This document shows, in pieces, positions 1 to 7,819 of a stretch of DNA of 32,186 nt. The DNA lies in contig NZ_JAMHGA010000041.1 of assembly GCF_023660105.1 (NCBI RefSeq), positions 1 to 32,186 on the forward strand, written 5' to 3'. The notes below the pieces were generated by a model. The model made no database searches, had not been told where the DNA came from, and worked only from the letters and a program-made list of their open reading frames with translations. The position numbers and the translations under genes are program-made. Source of the stretch: Desulfovibrio aminophilus. GTDB taxonomy: Bacteria; Desulfobacterota; Desulfovibrionia; Desulfovibrionales; Desulfovibrionaceae. Within the stretch, counting starts at the first letter, position 1, and the number at the start of each line of letters is the position of its first letter.

Positions 1-188
1 TCGGCGTCCATGACCTCCACCCCGCCGGGAGTCTTGCTCACCGGCGTGGGCACGGCCCGCGCCGTCACCGTCACCTCCTCCAGGGCATACGGCGCGCCCC
101 GGTCCTGCGCCTGGCTCGGAACGGCGGAAAAGGCCATCAGCGGCAGGATCACCGCGAAGAACAGTTCTGATCTCTTTATTCCAAACAC
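1..188 (-). CDS. TonB-dependent receptor, N-terminal fragment (runs off window)
   Basis: Only the first 62 codons are inside the window. Translation begins MFGIKRSELF, followed by a hydrophobic signal-peptide core and a probable cleavage site after PSQAQ. A TonB-box-like stretch (LEEVTVTARA) and the first residues of a plug domain (GGVEVMDA) follow. This is the standard start of an outer-membrane TonB-gated receptor. The start codon is GTG at 188, chosen because a strong AGGAGGAGAAAGG ribosome site sits just before it. The gene lies 40 nt behind the substrate-binding-like gene on the same strand, so it is probably the last visible gene of the operon that starts with the GTPase at 2571. The ligand cannot be told from this fragment. 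Confidence 0.85.
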   Translation of the reverse strand, partial: MFGIKRSELFFAVILPLMAFSAVPSQAQDRGAPYALEEVTVTARAVPTPVSKTPGGVEVMDA

Positions 189-228
189 TTCCTTTCTCCT
201 CCTCACGATTGTGAACCGCCGGATCGGA

Positions 229-1125
229 TCAGGCGTTGCAGCACGAACAGCGCCCGGCGCCCGGCGCGGCCCCCATGGCGCCATCCATGACCTCGGCGGC
301 GCGCAGCAACGCATCCCAGCCGGGCCAGCGCATCTTCCAGCCGGATTCCTCCAACTCCGCGAAACCGGGCACGTCCTGCCTTACGGGGACGACGCCGCCG
401 CAGGAGGACAGAAACGCCTGCACCTCCCGGGACAGCAGGTATTCCAGGATGTCGTGCGCCCGCCGGGGGGCCTCGCGGCCGATGCAGGCCACCAGGGGCA
501 CGGCCAAGGCCCCGCTGTCAGGCCAGACCATCCGCGCGCGGCCGCCCCGGAACGTCCGGCCGAACGCGGGGATGAGCAACCCGGCCCCGAGTTCGCCGGA
601 AGAGACGCGGCGGTTGATGTCCAGGGGTGTGCTCGCGGTATCCAGGCGGACGGGAGGTGCGTCGAAACCGGCCAGCAACTCCTCCGCCAGGAACGGCAAC
701 GGCGTGTCCCGGGGCGGAGTGCCCAGGGAATCCGAGAAATCCCGCCCGACGAGGTGCCCCCAGTCGCTCACAGTGGCCGCCCAGCGTTCGTTGACCGCCA
801 ACACGCAGGGCGCCACGGCCACGATGCGGAGTTCCGGCGCGGGCGGGGTCAGGCCCAGGGCGCGCAACTCGGGGCGCAGTTCCGGCGCGTCCACCTCGGG
901 CACGGCGAACGACGGGCGGTCCCTCAGAACGTTGCGCACCAGCTGTGGGTAGGCCGAGACGGCGAACCCGGCGAACGGCGACGCCCCACACTTCGCGGCG
1001 AACTCGTACATCTCCTGATGAATGTCCGGCGCGCCGACGCGCGCGTCGGGAAACCGCTCCGCGATGCGGGAACGGACGCTCCGGGCCACATTGGGAGGCA
1101 GGGCGAGATGGACGGCGCAGCTCAT
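229..1125 (-). CDS. substrate-binding-protein-like protein without signal peptide, Cys-rich C-terminus
   Basis: This 298-residue protein has the look of a periplasmic-binding-protein fold. It contains LRIVAVAPCVLAVN, a region reading WGHLVGRDFSD, a domain-crossover-like LGAGLLIPAF, and HDILEYLLSREVQAFLSS near the end. The last resembles the C-terminal helix of ABC extracellular solute-binding proteins. It has no N-terminal signal peptide or lipobox: the protein starts MSCAVHLALPPNVARS. It ends in GRCSCCNA, a three-cysteine tail that could hold metal. The start is ATG 1125, in an ATGA overlap with the upstream ATPase gene, implying translational coupling. Family membership is moderately sure. 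A cytoplasmic location, and a role in metal or metallophore binding, are inferred from the missing signal and the neighbours. Confidence 0.7.
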   Translation of the reverse strand: MSCAVHLALPPNVARSVRSRIAERFPDARVGAPDIHQEMYEFAAKCGASPFAGFAVSAYPQLVRNVLRDRPSFAVPEVDAPELRPELRALGLTPPAPELRIVAVAPCVLAVNERWAATVSDWGHLVGRDFSDSLGTPPRDTPLPFLAEELLAGFDAPPVRLDTASTPLDINRRVSSGELGAGLLIPAFGRTFRGGRARMVWPDSGALAVPLVACIGREAPRRAHDILEYLLSREVQAFLSSCGGVVPVRQDVPGFAELEESGWKMRWPGWDALLRAAEVMDGAMGAAPGAGRCSCCNA

Positions 1126-1877
1126 GCCCGCGCCTCCCGGCGCAGCCTTCCGCCGCCCCTGAGCGTGTCGCGGGCCGTGAGCAGTTCCGCGTCGCATGCC
1201 GCGAGGTCCTCCAGGCGAACCCGTTCCTCCCCGTCGCGTTCGATCAGGGCCTGCATTCCGCCCCCGCGCATGACCACGCGGCGGTCATTCATGAGCATGA
1301 GCACCGGGTCGTGGGTCGCGGTGAGGACGATCTTGCCGCGGCCGGTGAGGGCCTCCAGGGCGCGGTGCTTGTCGATGCCCGCGTTCTCCACCTCGTCGAT
1401 GAGCACCACGGGGGCGTCTGAAATCAAGGCGATGTCGGCGATCATGAGCGACCTGGCCTGCCCTCCGCTCAGTCCCTGGAGCCGATCGACGGCGTCCACC
1501 GGTTCACCGCAGAGTTCGTTGGCCAGGGCGAGCACACGCTCCACGCATCCCGAGCCGTCCTTGCCGAGCACGGCCGCATGCATGCGTATGAACGACCCCA
1601 CGTCGGCGTCCATGACGAAATTGGTCCGCTGGGAGAGCGTGCCCACGAGGCCCGAGGCCCCGATCAACGGCGGCCGACCGTCCAGCAGCACGTGGCGTTT
1701 GGACGGAGTGTCGCCCTGCGCCAGTTGCGCGATGTCTGCCAGGAGCTCGCTCTTGCCCGAGCCGGTCGGGCCGACCACGGCCAGGGATTCGCCGGACCGG
1801 ACCCGCACGCGCTCCACCGGCTCGGGTGAGCCGCCCCGGTTTTTTCCGCCAAGAATGTCAAGGGTGTTCATGCCCAT
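1122..1877 (-). CDS. ABC-type ATPase without a partner permease
   Basis: This is a 251-residue ABC nucleotide-binding protein with every expected motif. Walker A is GPTGSGKS (residues 36-43), the Q-loop Gln is near 83, the signature is LSGGQ (136-140), Walker B is VVLIDE (157-162), and the H-loop is TATHD with His 189. ATG 1877 is preferred over ATG 1871 because a GGAGG lies 6 nt before it. The gene begins 1 nt after the stop of the GTPase and overlaps the next gene by ATGA. No transmembrane permease is encoded in the visible part of the operon, so ordinary ABC import cannot be assumed. A soluble ATPase role in metal-centre or metallophore processing is possible. A permease beyond the window edge is the alternative. 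Confidence 0.8.
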   Translation of the reverse strand: MGMNTLDILGGKNRGGSPEPVERVRVRSGESLAVVGPTGSGKSELLADIAQLAQGDTPSKRHVLLDGRPPLIGASGLVGTLSQRTNFVMDADVGSFIRMHAAVLGKDGSGCVERVLALANELCGEPVDAVDRLQGLSGGQARSLMIADIALISDAPVVLIDEVENAGIDKHRALEALTGRGKIVLTATHDPVLMLMNDRRVVMRGGGMQALIERDGEERVRLEDLAACDAELLTARDTLRGGGRLRREARA

Positions 1878-1878
1878 T

Positions 1879-2571
1879 TCAGGCCTCCGTCCAGCACAGC
1901 TTTTCCACGTTGCCCGACTGGAACCGCCTGCCGATGCGGCGCTCCCCCGTGCAATAGGAGCAGATCGCCGCGGGCATGTCGTGCCGCAGCCGGGCATCCG
2001 CCAAGCCGGGGTTCACGGACATGCCCCGCAGGCAGCGCAGCAGGGCCAGGGCGCCCGTTCCGGTCAACCCGTTCATGGGCAGGATCTCCGCCCCGGGGTT
2101 CTCTTCCATGATCCGGTGCGCGAGCACCTCCCGCTCGGCCTGCGAGACGAGATCGCCCTTGGTCAGGAGGACCACGTCCGCGAGGGAAAGCATGGGGCCC
2201 ATCTTCACCGGGGCGTCCAGGCCGCCCAGGCAGTCCACCACCGTGACGGCGGGGACTCCCTCGACGTGCGGCGCGCAGCGCAGGCAGAGCCCGGCGGTTT
2301 CCACGAACAGCGCCTCGGCGCGCTGCGCGCGGCCCCAGTGCACGGCTTCCTCCAGGTTGGAGATGAAGTAGTGGTCCGGGCAGAGATAGCCGCTGAGCCC
2401 GCCCAGGGCGGGCATGCCGATCCGGGCGTAGCGCTCGGGGTCGGCCGAACCTCGGGTGTCGAACTTGATGGCCGCGGGCCGGAGGCCTTCTCCCTGCATG
2501 AGGCGGGCGACATGCAGGATCGCGGATGTCTTTCCCGCGCTGGGCGGCCCGGCGATGATCACGGTCTGCAT
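1879..2571 (-). CDS. HypB/UreG-like SIMIBI GTPase
   Basis: This 230-residue P-loop protein resembles the Ni-insertion GTPases HypB and UreG. Walker A is GPPSAGKT (8-15). The segment KFDTRGSADPERYARIGMP matches the switch region where HypB and UreG sense the nucleotide. EALFVETAGLCLRC follows the HypB pattern of a hydrophobic strand ending in Glu and then Cys residues. LLTKGD (135-140) stands in for the NKxD base-recognition motif. Cysteine pairs at 96/99 and 204/207, plus C226, are plausible metal ligands. ATG 2571 has AGGAG 4-5 nt upstream and a Fur box just before that. It leads the operon with the ABC ATPase, the binding-protein-like gene and the TonB receptor. No hydrogenase or urease structural gene is present, so the usual client is absent. 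Confidence 0.8.
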   Translation of the reverse strand: MQTVIIAGPPSAGKTSAILHVARLMQGEGLRPAAIKFDTRGSADPERYARIGMPALGGLSGYLCPDHYFISNLEEAVHWGRAQRAEALFVETAGLCLRCAPHVEGVPAVTVVDCLGGLDAPVKMGPMLSLADVVLLTKGDLVSQAEREVLAHRIMEENPGAEILPMNGLTGTGALALLRCLRGMSVNPGLADARLRHDMPAAICSYCTGERRIGRRFQSGNVEKLCWTEA

Positions 2572-2581
2572 ACGTCTCCTT

Positions 2582-2600
2582 GATCTTGATTTTCATTTTC
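2582..2600 (-). promoter_or_regulatory. Fur box upstream of the GTPase operon
   Basis: Read on the minus strand the site is GAAAATGAAAATCAAGATC, which matches 15 of 19 positions of the E. coli Fur consensus GATAATGATAATCATTATC. It ends 11 nt upstream of the GTPase ATG and sits in an AT-rich island in otherwise GC-rich DNA. The same divergent region serves the AraC gene starting at 2708, so both directions may be iron-controlled. Confidence 0.75.
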
Positions 2601-2707
2601 AATAACAATATACATATGCCGTCCGTGTCACGATTACATCGCCGCGCGGGGTCCCCTCTACCCGACAAAGGCACATGGATGCCCCGCGCGGATCACCCAG
2701 GAGAGCC

Positions 2708-3586
2708 ATGACCATCGATATTCTCGACCCCAAACGGTCACAGGGGGCGACTCCGCGAGCCATCCGCCTGCGCGACGATTTCTGGGCCATCGTCACCGGC
2801 GAGAATGACCCCTCCTCGCCGCCGACGCTCCACGCGGGAGGCGAGGTGCTGCTCCTGCGTTTTCCCCTGTCCGTGGATGAACGAAACCGGGACATCGCCT
2901 CCCTCCGCCTCCTGCACGAGGCCCGGGCCGTTCCCCTGTCCGACGCGGAGAGCGTCTACGTCGCCATGGAACTCCAGCTGCTGCGGAGCGTTCTGGGGGA
3001 AGACTTCGGCACCCTGCCGGAAGCCGTATGGGGCCTGCTGCGCGACACGGTCAGCGAAATCTCCGGCCTGACCGTCGCTCCCTCGCCGGAACAGCTTCTG
3101 GCCGCCCGCGCCATCCGCGATTGTCTCTTCGAGGGCGCCGTCCGCAACATCTTCCTCAAAAGCAAGGCGCTGGAGCTGGTGGCCTCTTTCTTCGGCCAGG
3201 TCCGGCTTCTGAACGGAGCCTGTCGGATGGCCCTGCTCCCCTCGCGGGAAGTCGAGCCGTTCCTCCGCGCCCGCAACATCCTGGGCAGCGAACTCGAGAC
3301 GCCGCCTCCTCTCGGAACACTGGCGGCCCAGGTGGGTGTAAGCGAAACCCGCCTCAAGCGCGGCTTCAAGCGATTGTTCGGCATGGCTCCCTATGAATGG
3401 CTCCGGGAAAAACGCCTCGCCGTGGCCCACGAGCTGCTCCTGCGCCGGGAGGCAAGCGTCAGCGAGGCCGCATACCGGGTGGGCTACACCAACGTGAGCC
3501 ACTTCATCGCCGCCTTCATCCGGCGCTACAACACCCGGCCCGGCGAACTGCTGCGCCTGGCCCGGCGAATCGCTCCGACGCCCTAG
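2708..3586 (+). CDS. AraC-family regulator (PchR/YbtA-like)
   Basis: The protein has 292 residues. The C-terminal third is an AraC DNA-binding domain with two helix-turn-helix units. The first is around 202-223 (LGTLAAQVGVSETRLKRGFK) and the second around 251-272 (VSEAAYRVGYTNVSHFIAAF). The N-terminal 190 residues would be the ligand-sensing and dimerisation part. They match nothing I can name, but their layout fits siderophore-responsive PchR/YbtA regulators. ATG 2708 was chosen for the AGGAG 4 nt upstream. A longer in-frame start at 2675 lacks one. It is divergent from the Fur-boxed GTPase operon and tail-to-tail with the methyltransferase, the two stop codons sharing one CTAG. It likely activates a nearby receptor operon. 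Confidence 0.88.
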   Translation: MTIDILDPKRSQGATPRAIRLRDDFWAIVTGENDPSSPPTLHAGGEVLLLRFPLSVDERNRDIASLRLLHEARAVPLSDAESVYVAMELQLLRSVLGEDFGTLPEAVWGLLRDTVSEISGLTVAPSPEQLLAARAIRDCLFEGAVRNIFLKSKALELVASFFGQVRLLNGACRMALLPSREVEPFLRARNILGSELETPPPLGTLAAQVGVSETRLKRGFKRLFGMAPYEWLREKRLAVAHELLLRREASVSEAAYRVGYTNVSHFIAAFIRRYNTRPGELLRLARRIAPTP

Positions 3587-4635
3587 CCGAGGCGTTCCAC
3601 CGGCAGCGCTCCGGCCTTGCGGCCCACGTCCAGGCGGACCGCGCCCATGGGCAGGAGCAGCTCCCGGCTTTCCACCGTCTGGAAGCCGCCTTCCAGCATC
3701 GCCCGGGCGATCTGCCCGGCCTCGAAGGATACGTCCTGTCCCTCCAGGGCCAAGGGAAGCCGGGAAAGCACATGGAACGCCGGCCGGGTGCGCTCGCCCT
3801 TCAATCCTTCGTGCAGGCTCAGGAACACCCCGCCAGGCTGAAGCGCGGCATGGGCCTTGGCCAGAAATGCGGGCAGGTCGCGGGCGTAATACAGGGTGTT
3901 GCTGGCCCAGACCAGATCGTACCCCGCGCCCAGATCCAGGGCGTTGTAGTCGCCGGGCAGCACGGACATGCGATCCTCCAGGCCGCGCGCCGCGATCTCC
4001 TCGCGGGCCACTTCGGCCACGGTCGGCAGGTCGCAAAGCACCCCGGTCATGCCCGGATGCCGCTCCACGATCTCCATGCCCGCGATTCCGGGACCGCCGC
4101 CCAGGTCAAGAAGGCGGCGCAGACGCTGGGCCTCGGGCAGGGCGGCCACCAGGTCCGCCGCCAGACGCGCCAGACCCGAGCGCTGGTAGCAGGCCAGACC
4201 ATGGGCCGCCGCCCGCCAATGCGTCTCCTCATCCAGGCGTTTCTCCCGCTTCAGCTCCGCGGGCGGCCCCTGGCGCACCAGGGCGGCCAGACGGTCCAGA
4301 TTCCGCAGTTGAAGCGTCTTGAGGTTCTCAACCAGGCCGCCGAAATAGGTCCCGCTGGTCCGGCGCAGATGCCGCTCGGCCAGGGACGTATTGGCGAAAC
4401 GCCCTTCACGCTTCTCCGCCAGGCCCATCGTCGTCAGGGCGTCCAGGAAGAGCAGCGTGTTGCCCGGGTGGGCGCCCAGGCGGCGGGCCGCTTCGGCGGG
4501 GTCGCCCGTTTCGGCCAGAATGTCGGCGATCCCGAGCTCCAAGGCCGTCTCCAGCACGGCCAGACGCACCGGGCCGAGCAGCCAATCCTCCACGACGGCG
4601 AAACCGGACAGGTCGTTCTTCTCATCAAAACGCAT
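3583..4635 (-). CDS. class I SAM-dependent methyltransferase (acetylserotonin O-methyltransferase-like)
   Basis: This 350-residue protein has the two-part build of small-molecule O-methyltransferases. An N-terminal helical dimerisation and winged-helix region includes LELGIADILAETGDPAEAARRLG. A Rossmann domain follows, with SAM motif I LDLGGGPG (176-183), an acidic ribose-contact segment CDLP (201-204) and GDY near 228-230. Where family enzymes usually have the catalytic His there is ASNTLYYARD, so the usual general base appears absent and the chemistry may differ. ATG 4635 is preferred over ATG 4641 because the GGAGG is too close to the latter. The gene starts 14 nt after the TonB receptor stop, so the two form an operon. 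Processing of an imported metallophore, or of a made one, is inferred from context only. Confidence 0.8.
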   Translation of the reverse strand: MRFDEKNDLSGFAVVEDWLLGPVRLAVLETALELGIADILAETGDPAEAARRLGAHPGNTLLFLDALTTMGLAEKREGRFANTSLAERHLRRTSGTYFGGLVENLKTLQLRNLDRLAALVRQGPPAELKREKRLDEETHWRAAAHGLACYQRSGLARLAADLVAALPEAQRLRRLLDLGGGPGIAGMEIVERHPGMTGVLCDLPTVAEVAREEIAARGLEDRMSVLPGDYNALDLGAGYDLVWASNTLYYARDLPAFLAKAHAALQPGGVFLSLHEGLKGERTRPAFHVLSRLPLALEGQDVSFEAGQIARAMLEGGFQTVESRELLLPMGAVRLDVGRKAGALPVERLG

Positions 4636-4649
4636 GCGCATATCCTCCG

Positions 4650-6716
4650 TTAAAAGCTCCAGGCCACGGTGGCGCCGAAGGTTTGCGGATCGCCGTCCTC
4701 GACCATGACGTTGCCCGCGGCGTCCTGGACCTGCTTGGTGGTGTAGGCGGAGTCGAAGAGATTCTTGCTCCACACGGAAAATTCCCAGTCGCCCAAAGCG
4801 TAGCCCAGACGAAGGTTGACGGTCTCGTAAGCGCCCTGGCGCAGGGAGTTCTCGGCGTCGAAGTACTGCTCGCCCGTGCCCAGCACGTCCACCCGCCCGA
4901 AGAGGCCGCTGGAGTGATAGTAGCCGCAGCCCAGATTCCAGGTCAGCTCCGGGGCCCAGGGCAGATGCTTGCCCTTGTAGTCGTAGGGTGCGCCGCCGAC
5001 CGTCGCGGTCCATTTGTCCACCTCGCTCCGGGCGTAGCCGAGGCCCCCGCTCAACTCCAGGCCCTGGAAGGGATGGGCGAGCATTTCCAACTCCACGCCC
5101 TGGATATGGGCCTCGTCGGCGTTGGCGAAGGTCCAGGCCCCCACGCCGCCGCCGGGATCCTCCTGGCGCACCTGCTTGTCCTCCACCTGGGTGTGGAAGA
5201 CGGCGAGGTTGGCCGTGAGCCTCTTCTCGAACCAGGTCGTCTTCAACCCCAGTTCATAGCTGGTGGTGAATTCGGGGTCGTAGGCGAAGGAATCCTCGTT
5301 TGAGGAGGAGGTGTAGTTGTATCCTCCGGCCAGGAAGCCCCTGGACACCGTGGCGTAGGTCGTGACCGAACCAGTGATGTCGTAGGCCAGGGTGGCGCTG
5401 GGCAACAGGACCGTTTCCTCGAGATCCTTGCCATAGGCGCGCCGGATCGCCCCTGCCCTGTAACTCTGATCGCCGCTGGCCTGGGCGATCTCTCCGCGCA
5501 GGCCCAGCGTCAGTCTCAGGTCGTCGAGAATCGCGTAAGTCCCCTGTCCGAAAAGGGCATAACTCGTCTCCGTGACGGAGGTGTCCAGATACGTGTCGCC
5601 GAGTACGGGCCGGATGCGGTTGAAGTCCGAGGAGGTGTCGTCGCGCCCGGCATAAAGACCCGCGAGCCAGGTGAAGCGTTCCTTGCCTGTGGAGGCGAGA
5701 CGGAATTCCTGGCTCCAGCTGTTCTGGTGCAGGTCCATGTCCGAATAGCCCACGTTGGCGGCCGTCCGGTCCAGGTCCGAGCGGAACCCGTGGTTGTAGT
5801 CCCGGAAGCTCGACACCGAGGTCAATTCGGCGTCTCCCAGGTCATAGCGCACCTTCAGGGACTGCCCCAGGGCGTTGTCATGGAAATCGCCGTCGGCGTT
5901 GGAACGCACCCTGAACCGGTCCGAGGCGGCGGCTCCCGTCTTGTAACGCAGCTTGCCGAATCCACCCTCGCTGGAGTCGGACTCCAGGGTCAGGGTCACG
6001 TCCAGCTCGCTGTTCGGAAGCCAGCGCAGCACTCCGCGGCCGGAGAGCAGGTCGCTGTTGGCGGCCCGGTCGCTGTCGGTGGTGATGTTGCGGATATGAC
6101 CGTCCGTGTCGGAGCGGAGAATGCTGCCGGAAAGAAAGAGCGTGTCCTGGACCAGGGGCGTGCTGAAGCCGCCTCCGGTGCGGAGGGAATTGTATGAGCC
6201 GTATTCCGCGAAGACATCGGCCCGCGCCTCGGGGCCGGGCTGGCGCAAAACCACGTTGACCACGCCGGAATCGCTGTTGCGGCCGTAGAGCGTCCCCTGC
6301 GGCCCCCGCAGGACCTCGATCCGCTCCACATCGAAAAGCTGGAGGTTCTGCATGTAGGTCAGGGGGTGGGCCACGCCGTCCACGTACAGTCCGGCGGAAT
6401 TGTACAGGGACGTGTCGATGGTGGACAGGCCGCGGATGACGATCGCCGAGCCGGAAGTGGCTTCCTTCATGTGCACGTTGGGCATGACCCGGACCGCCTC
6501 GCCCAGGTCCCAGGCGTTCATCTCCTCGACTTCCGCTCCCGAAACCGCGGAAATGCTCGCGGGCACGTCCTGGAGGACCTCCTCGCGCTTGGTGGAGGTG
6601 ACGACGACCTCTTCGAGGACGGGGATGTCATCTCCCCCACGCTCCCGCTGGCCTTCAGCCGCCGAGGCGTCGCCGGGAAACAGCAGCAGCACCGCCAAAA
6701 GCCACAAAAAACGCAT
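4650..6716 (-). CDS. TonB-dependent outer-membrane receptor (FyuA/pesticin-receptor type)
   Basis: This is a complete 688-residue receptor. It has a signal peptide (residues 1 to about 20, ending DASAA) and a TonB box in VLEEVVVTSTKRE (about 32-44). The plug domain contains VERIEVLRGPQGTLYGRNSD, the hallmark of plug domains. A long beta-barrel closes with the terminal aromatic TVAWSF expected by the BAM machinery. It imports a ligand across the outer membrane using TonB energy; no tonB or exbBD is in this window. AAGGAGG stands 6 nt before the ATG. A Fur-box palindrome lies about 40 nt upstream, and two AraC genes lie directly upstream on the same strand. The methyltransferase follows in the same operon. 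A ferric siderophore or similar metallophore is the likely ligand, by analogy with FyuA. Confidence 0.93.
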   Translation of the reverse strand: MRFLWLLAVLLLFPGDASAAEGQRERGGDDIPVLEEVVVTSTKREEVLQDVPASISAVSGAEVEEMNAWDLGEAVRVMPNVHMKEATSGSAIVIRGLSTIDTSLYNSAGLYVDGVAHPLTYMQNLQLFDVERIEVLRGPQGTLYGRNSDSGVVNVVLRQPGPEARADVFAEYGSYNSLRTGGGFSTPLVQDTLFLSGSILRSDTDGHIRNITTDSDRAANSDLLSGRGVLRWLPNSELDVTLTLESDSSEGGFGKLRYKTGAAASDRFRVRSNADGDFHDNALGQSLKVRYDLGDAELTSVSSFRDYNHGFRSDLDRTAANVGYSDMDLHQNSWSQEFRLASTGKERFTWLAGLYAGRDDTSSDFNRIRPVLGDTYLDTSVTETSYALFGQGTYAILDDLRLTLGLRGEIAQASGDQSYRAGAIRRAYGKDLEETVLLPSATLAYDITGSVTTYATVSRGFLAGGYNYTSSSNEDSFAYDPEFTTSYELGLKTTWFEKRLTANLAVFHTQVEDKQVRQEDPGGGVGAWTFANADEAHIQGVELEMLAHPFQGLELSGGLGYARSEVDKWTATVGGAPYDYKGKHLPWAPELTWNLGCGYYHSSGLFGRVDVLGTGEQYFDAENSLRQGAYETVNLRLGYALGDWEFSVWSKNLFDSAYTTKQVQDAAGNVMVEDGDPQTFGATVAWSF

Positions 6717-6754
6717 GCGTGTCCTCCTTGCTCCGTTTCACGAACGGCTGCTTT

Positions 6755-6776
6755 GAACATGATTTTCAAAATCATG
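6755..6776 (-). promoter_or_regulatory. Fur-box palindrome upstream of the TonB receptor
   Basis: CATGATTTTCAAAATCATG at 6758-6776 is a perfect 19-bp inverted repeat centred on C6767. Shifted to 6755-6773, the sequence matches 13 of 19 positions of the E. coli Fur consensus. It lies 40-60 nt before the ATG of the 688-residue receptor. Binding by one of the AraC proteins is possible too, but those usually use direct repeats. Confidence 0.75.
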
Positions 6777-6853
6777 TAACCGAGGACACGCCGCTTCGCT
6801 AACCGTGGCGGGTCAATAATTGCCCCAGGCGGTGCCGAGCAACGTTTCCGGGC

Positions 6854-7819
6854 TCAGCGGCCGCACGCGCGGGAGTAGTCGCTGGGGTTGGTCCCGTAGC
6901 GGGAACGGAAGGCCTGGCTGAAATGGCTCAGGTTGAGGTAGCCCACCCGGTAGGCCACCTCGCTCACGGACATTCTGTCGTCGGCGAGAAGCTCGCGCGC
7001 CAATTCCAGGCGGTGACTCCGGAAATACTCGTAGACCGACGTCCCGAAGACCTCGCGGAAGCCGTACTTCAATTTCTTGTCGCTCAGGCCCGAGGCCCGC
7101 GCCAGGGCGCCCAGGGTCGGCGGGTTCTCCAAGTCCTGGAGCAGGATTCTGCGGGCCTCGTGGAGCCTGTCCACGTCGCCCCTGCTGATGCGCAAGGGCG
7201 ATGCCGGACGACCGTCATCGGCGCAGTATTCCTCCAATTGCCGCGCCACAAGCTCCAGGACCATGCTTTCCAGTCTGAGTCGGCGCATGGGCCCTGGTTC
7301 GAGACAGCCCATGACCCGGCGCACCAGGGCGGCCTTGGCGGGACCGGGGCGGCCGCGCCAAAGCATCTGGTCCGGCCGCCCCTCCAGAATGTCGCACAGT
7401 TGGGCCGGAACCTGGCCCATGCATCCGGCAAAATAGCCCTCCAGAAAGGAGGGAGCGGCAATGACGGCCAGAACGCAGGCGCCCGAGCGGGGATCGCAGG
7501 CAATGCGTCCGGCGGTCTTGGGCAGACAGAGGATGCTGTTGCTGCCCGTTTCCAGAAGATGTTCCTGGCCCCGGAACCTGCCGTTGCGATACGTGCAGCG
7601 GTTGCGGCCCGCAACCACGAAGCCGAAGTGCATCGGCGGGGCCTCGATCTCAAAGTCGAAACCGGCTCCACCGTCGCCGTCCAGGCGCGACACGGCCAGG
7701 GTCAAGCCGGGTCGCAGGCTCAGGCAGCAGCCCTCCCAGGCGGGCGGGCGACTCTCCGCCTGGTAGAACACTTCGGAATCCGCGCAATCGCTGCCGCGCA
7801 CGCAGCAGGAGAGTTTCAT
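6854..7819 (-). CDS. AraC-family regulator (PchR-like)
   Basis: This 321-residue protein has a C-terminal AraC domain: LGALARASGLSDKKLKYGFR for the first helix-turn-helix and VSEVAYRVGYLNLSHFSQAF for the second. The N-terminal part contains CTYRNGRFRG and a Cys-containing start (KLSCCVRGSDC). The start chosen is ATG 7819, which forms an ATGA overlap with the stop of the upstream AraC gene. ATG 7825, two codons earlier, is equally open and neither has a clear Shine-Dalgarno sequence, which fits translational coupling. It lies just upstream of the receptor-methyltransferase operon and probably controls it in response to the imported ligand. Confidence 0.87.
   Translation of the reverse strand: MKLSCCVRGSDCADSEVFYQAESRPPAWEGCCLSLRPGLTLAVSRLDGDGGAGFDFEIEAPPMHFGFVVAGRNRCTYRNGRFRGQEHLLETGSNSILCLPKTAGRIACDPRSGACVLAVIAAPSFLEGYFAGCMGQVPAQLCDILEGRPDQMLWRGRPGPAKAALVRRVMGCLEPGPMRRLRLESMVLELVARQLEEYCADDGRPASPLRISRGDVDRLHEARRILLQDLENPPTLGALARASGLSDKKLKYGFREVFGTSVYEYFRSHRLELARELLADDRMSVSEVAYRVGYLNLSHFSQAFRSRYGTNPSDYSRACGR

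Noticed and set aside
1122-1997. Longer N-terminus for the ABC ATPase
   Set aside because: The extra 40 residues overlap the GTPase gene and are compositionally shadow-like. The start at 1877 has a proper GGAGG.
10-2583. An 857-codon open frame on the plus strand
   Set aside because: It lies wholly antisense to four recognisable minus-strand genes, its translation is low-complexity Arg/Gly/Pro sequence, and no ribosome site or domain supports it. It is a high-GC artefact.
2675-2707. Longer N-terminus for the first AraC gene
   Set aside because: The earlier ATG has no ribosome site, while ATG 2708 has AGGAG at good spacing.
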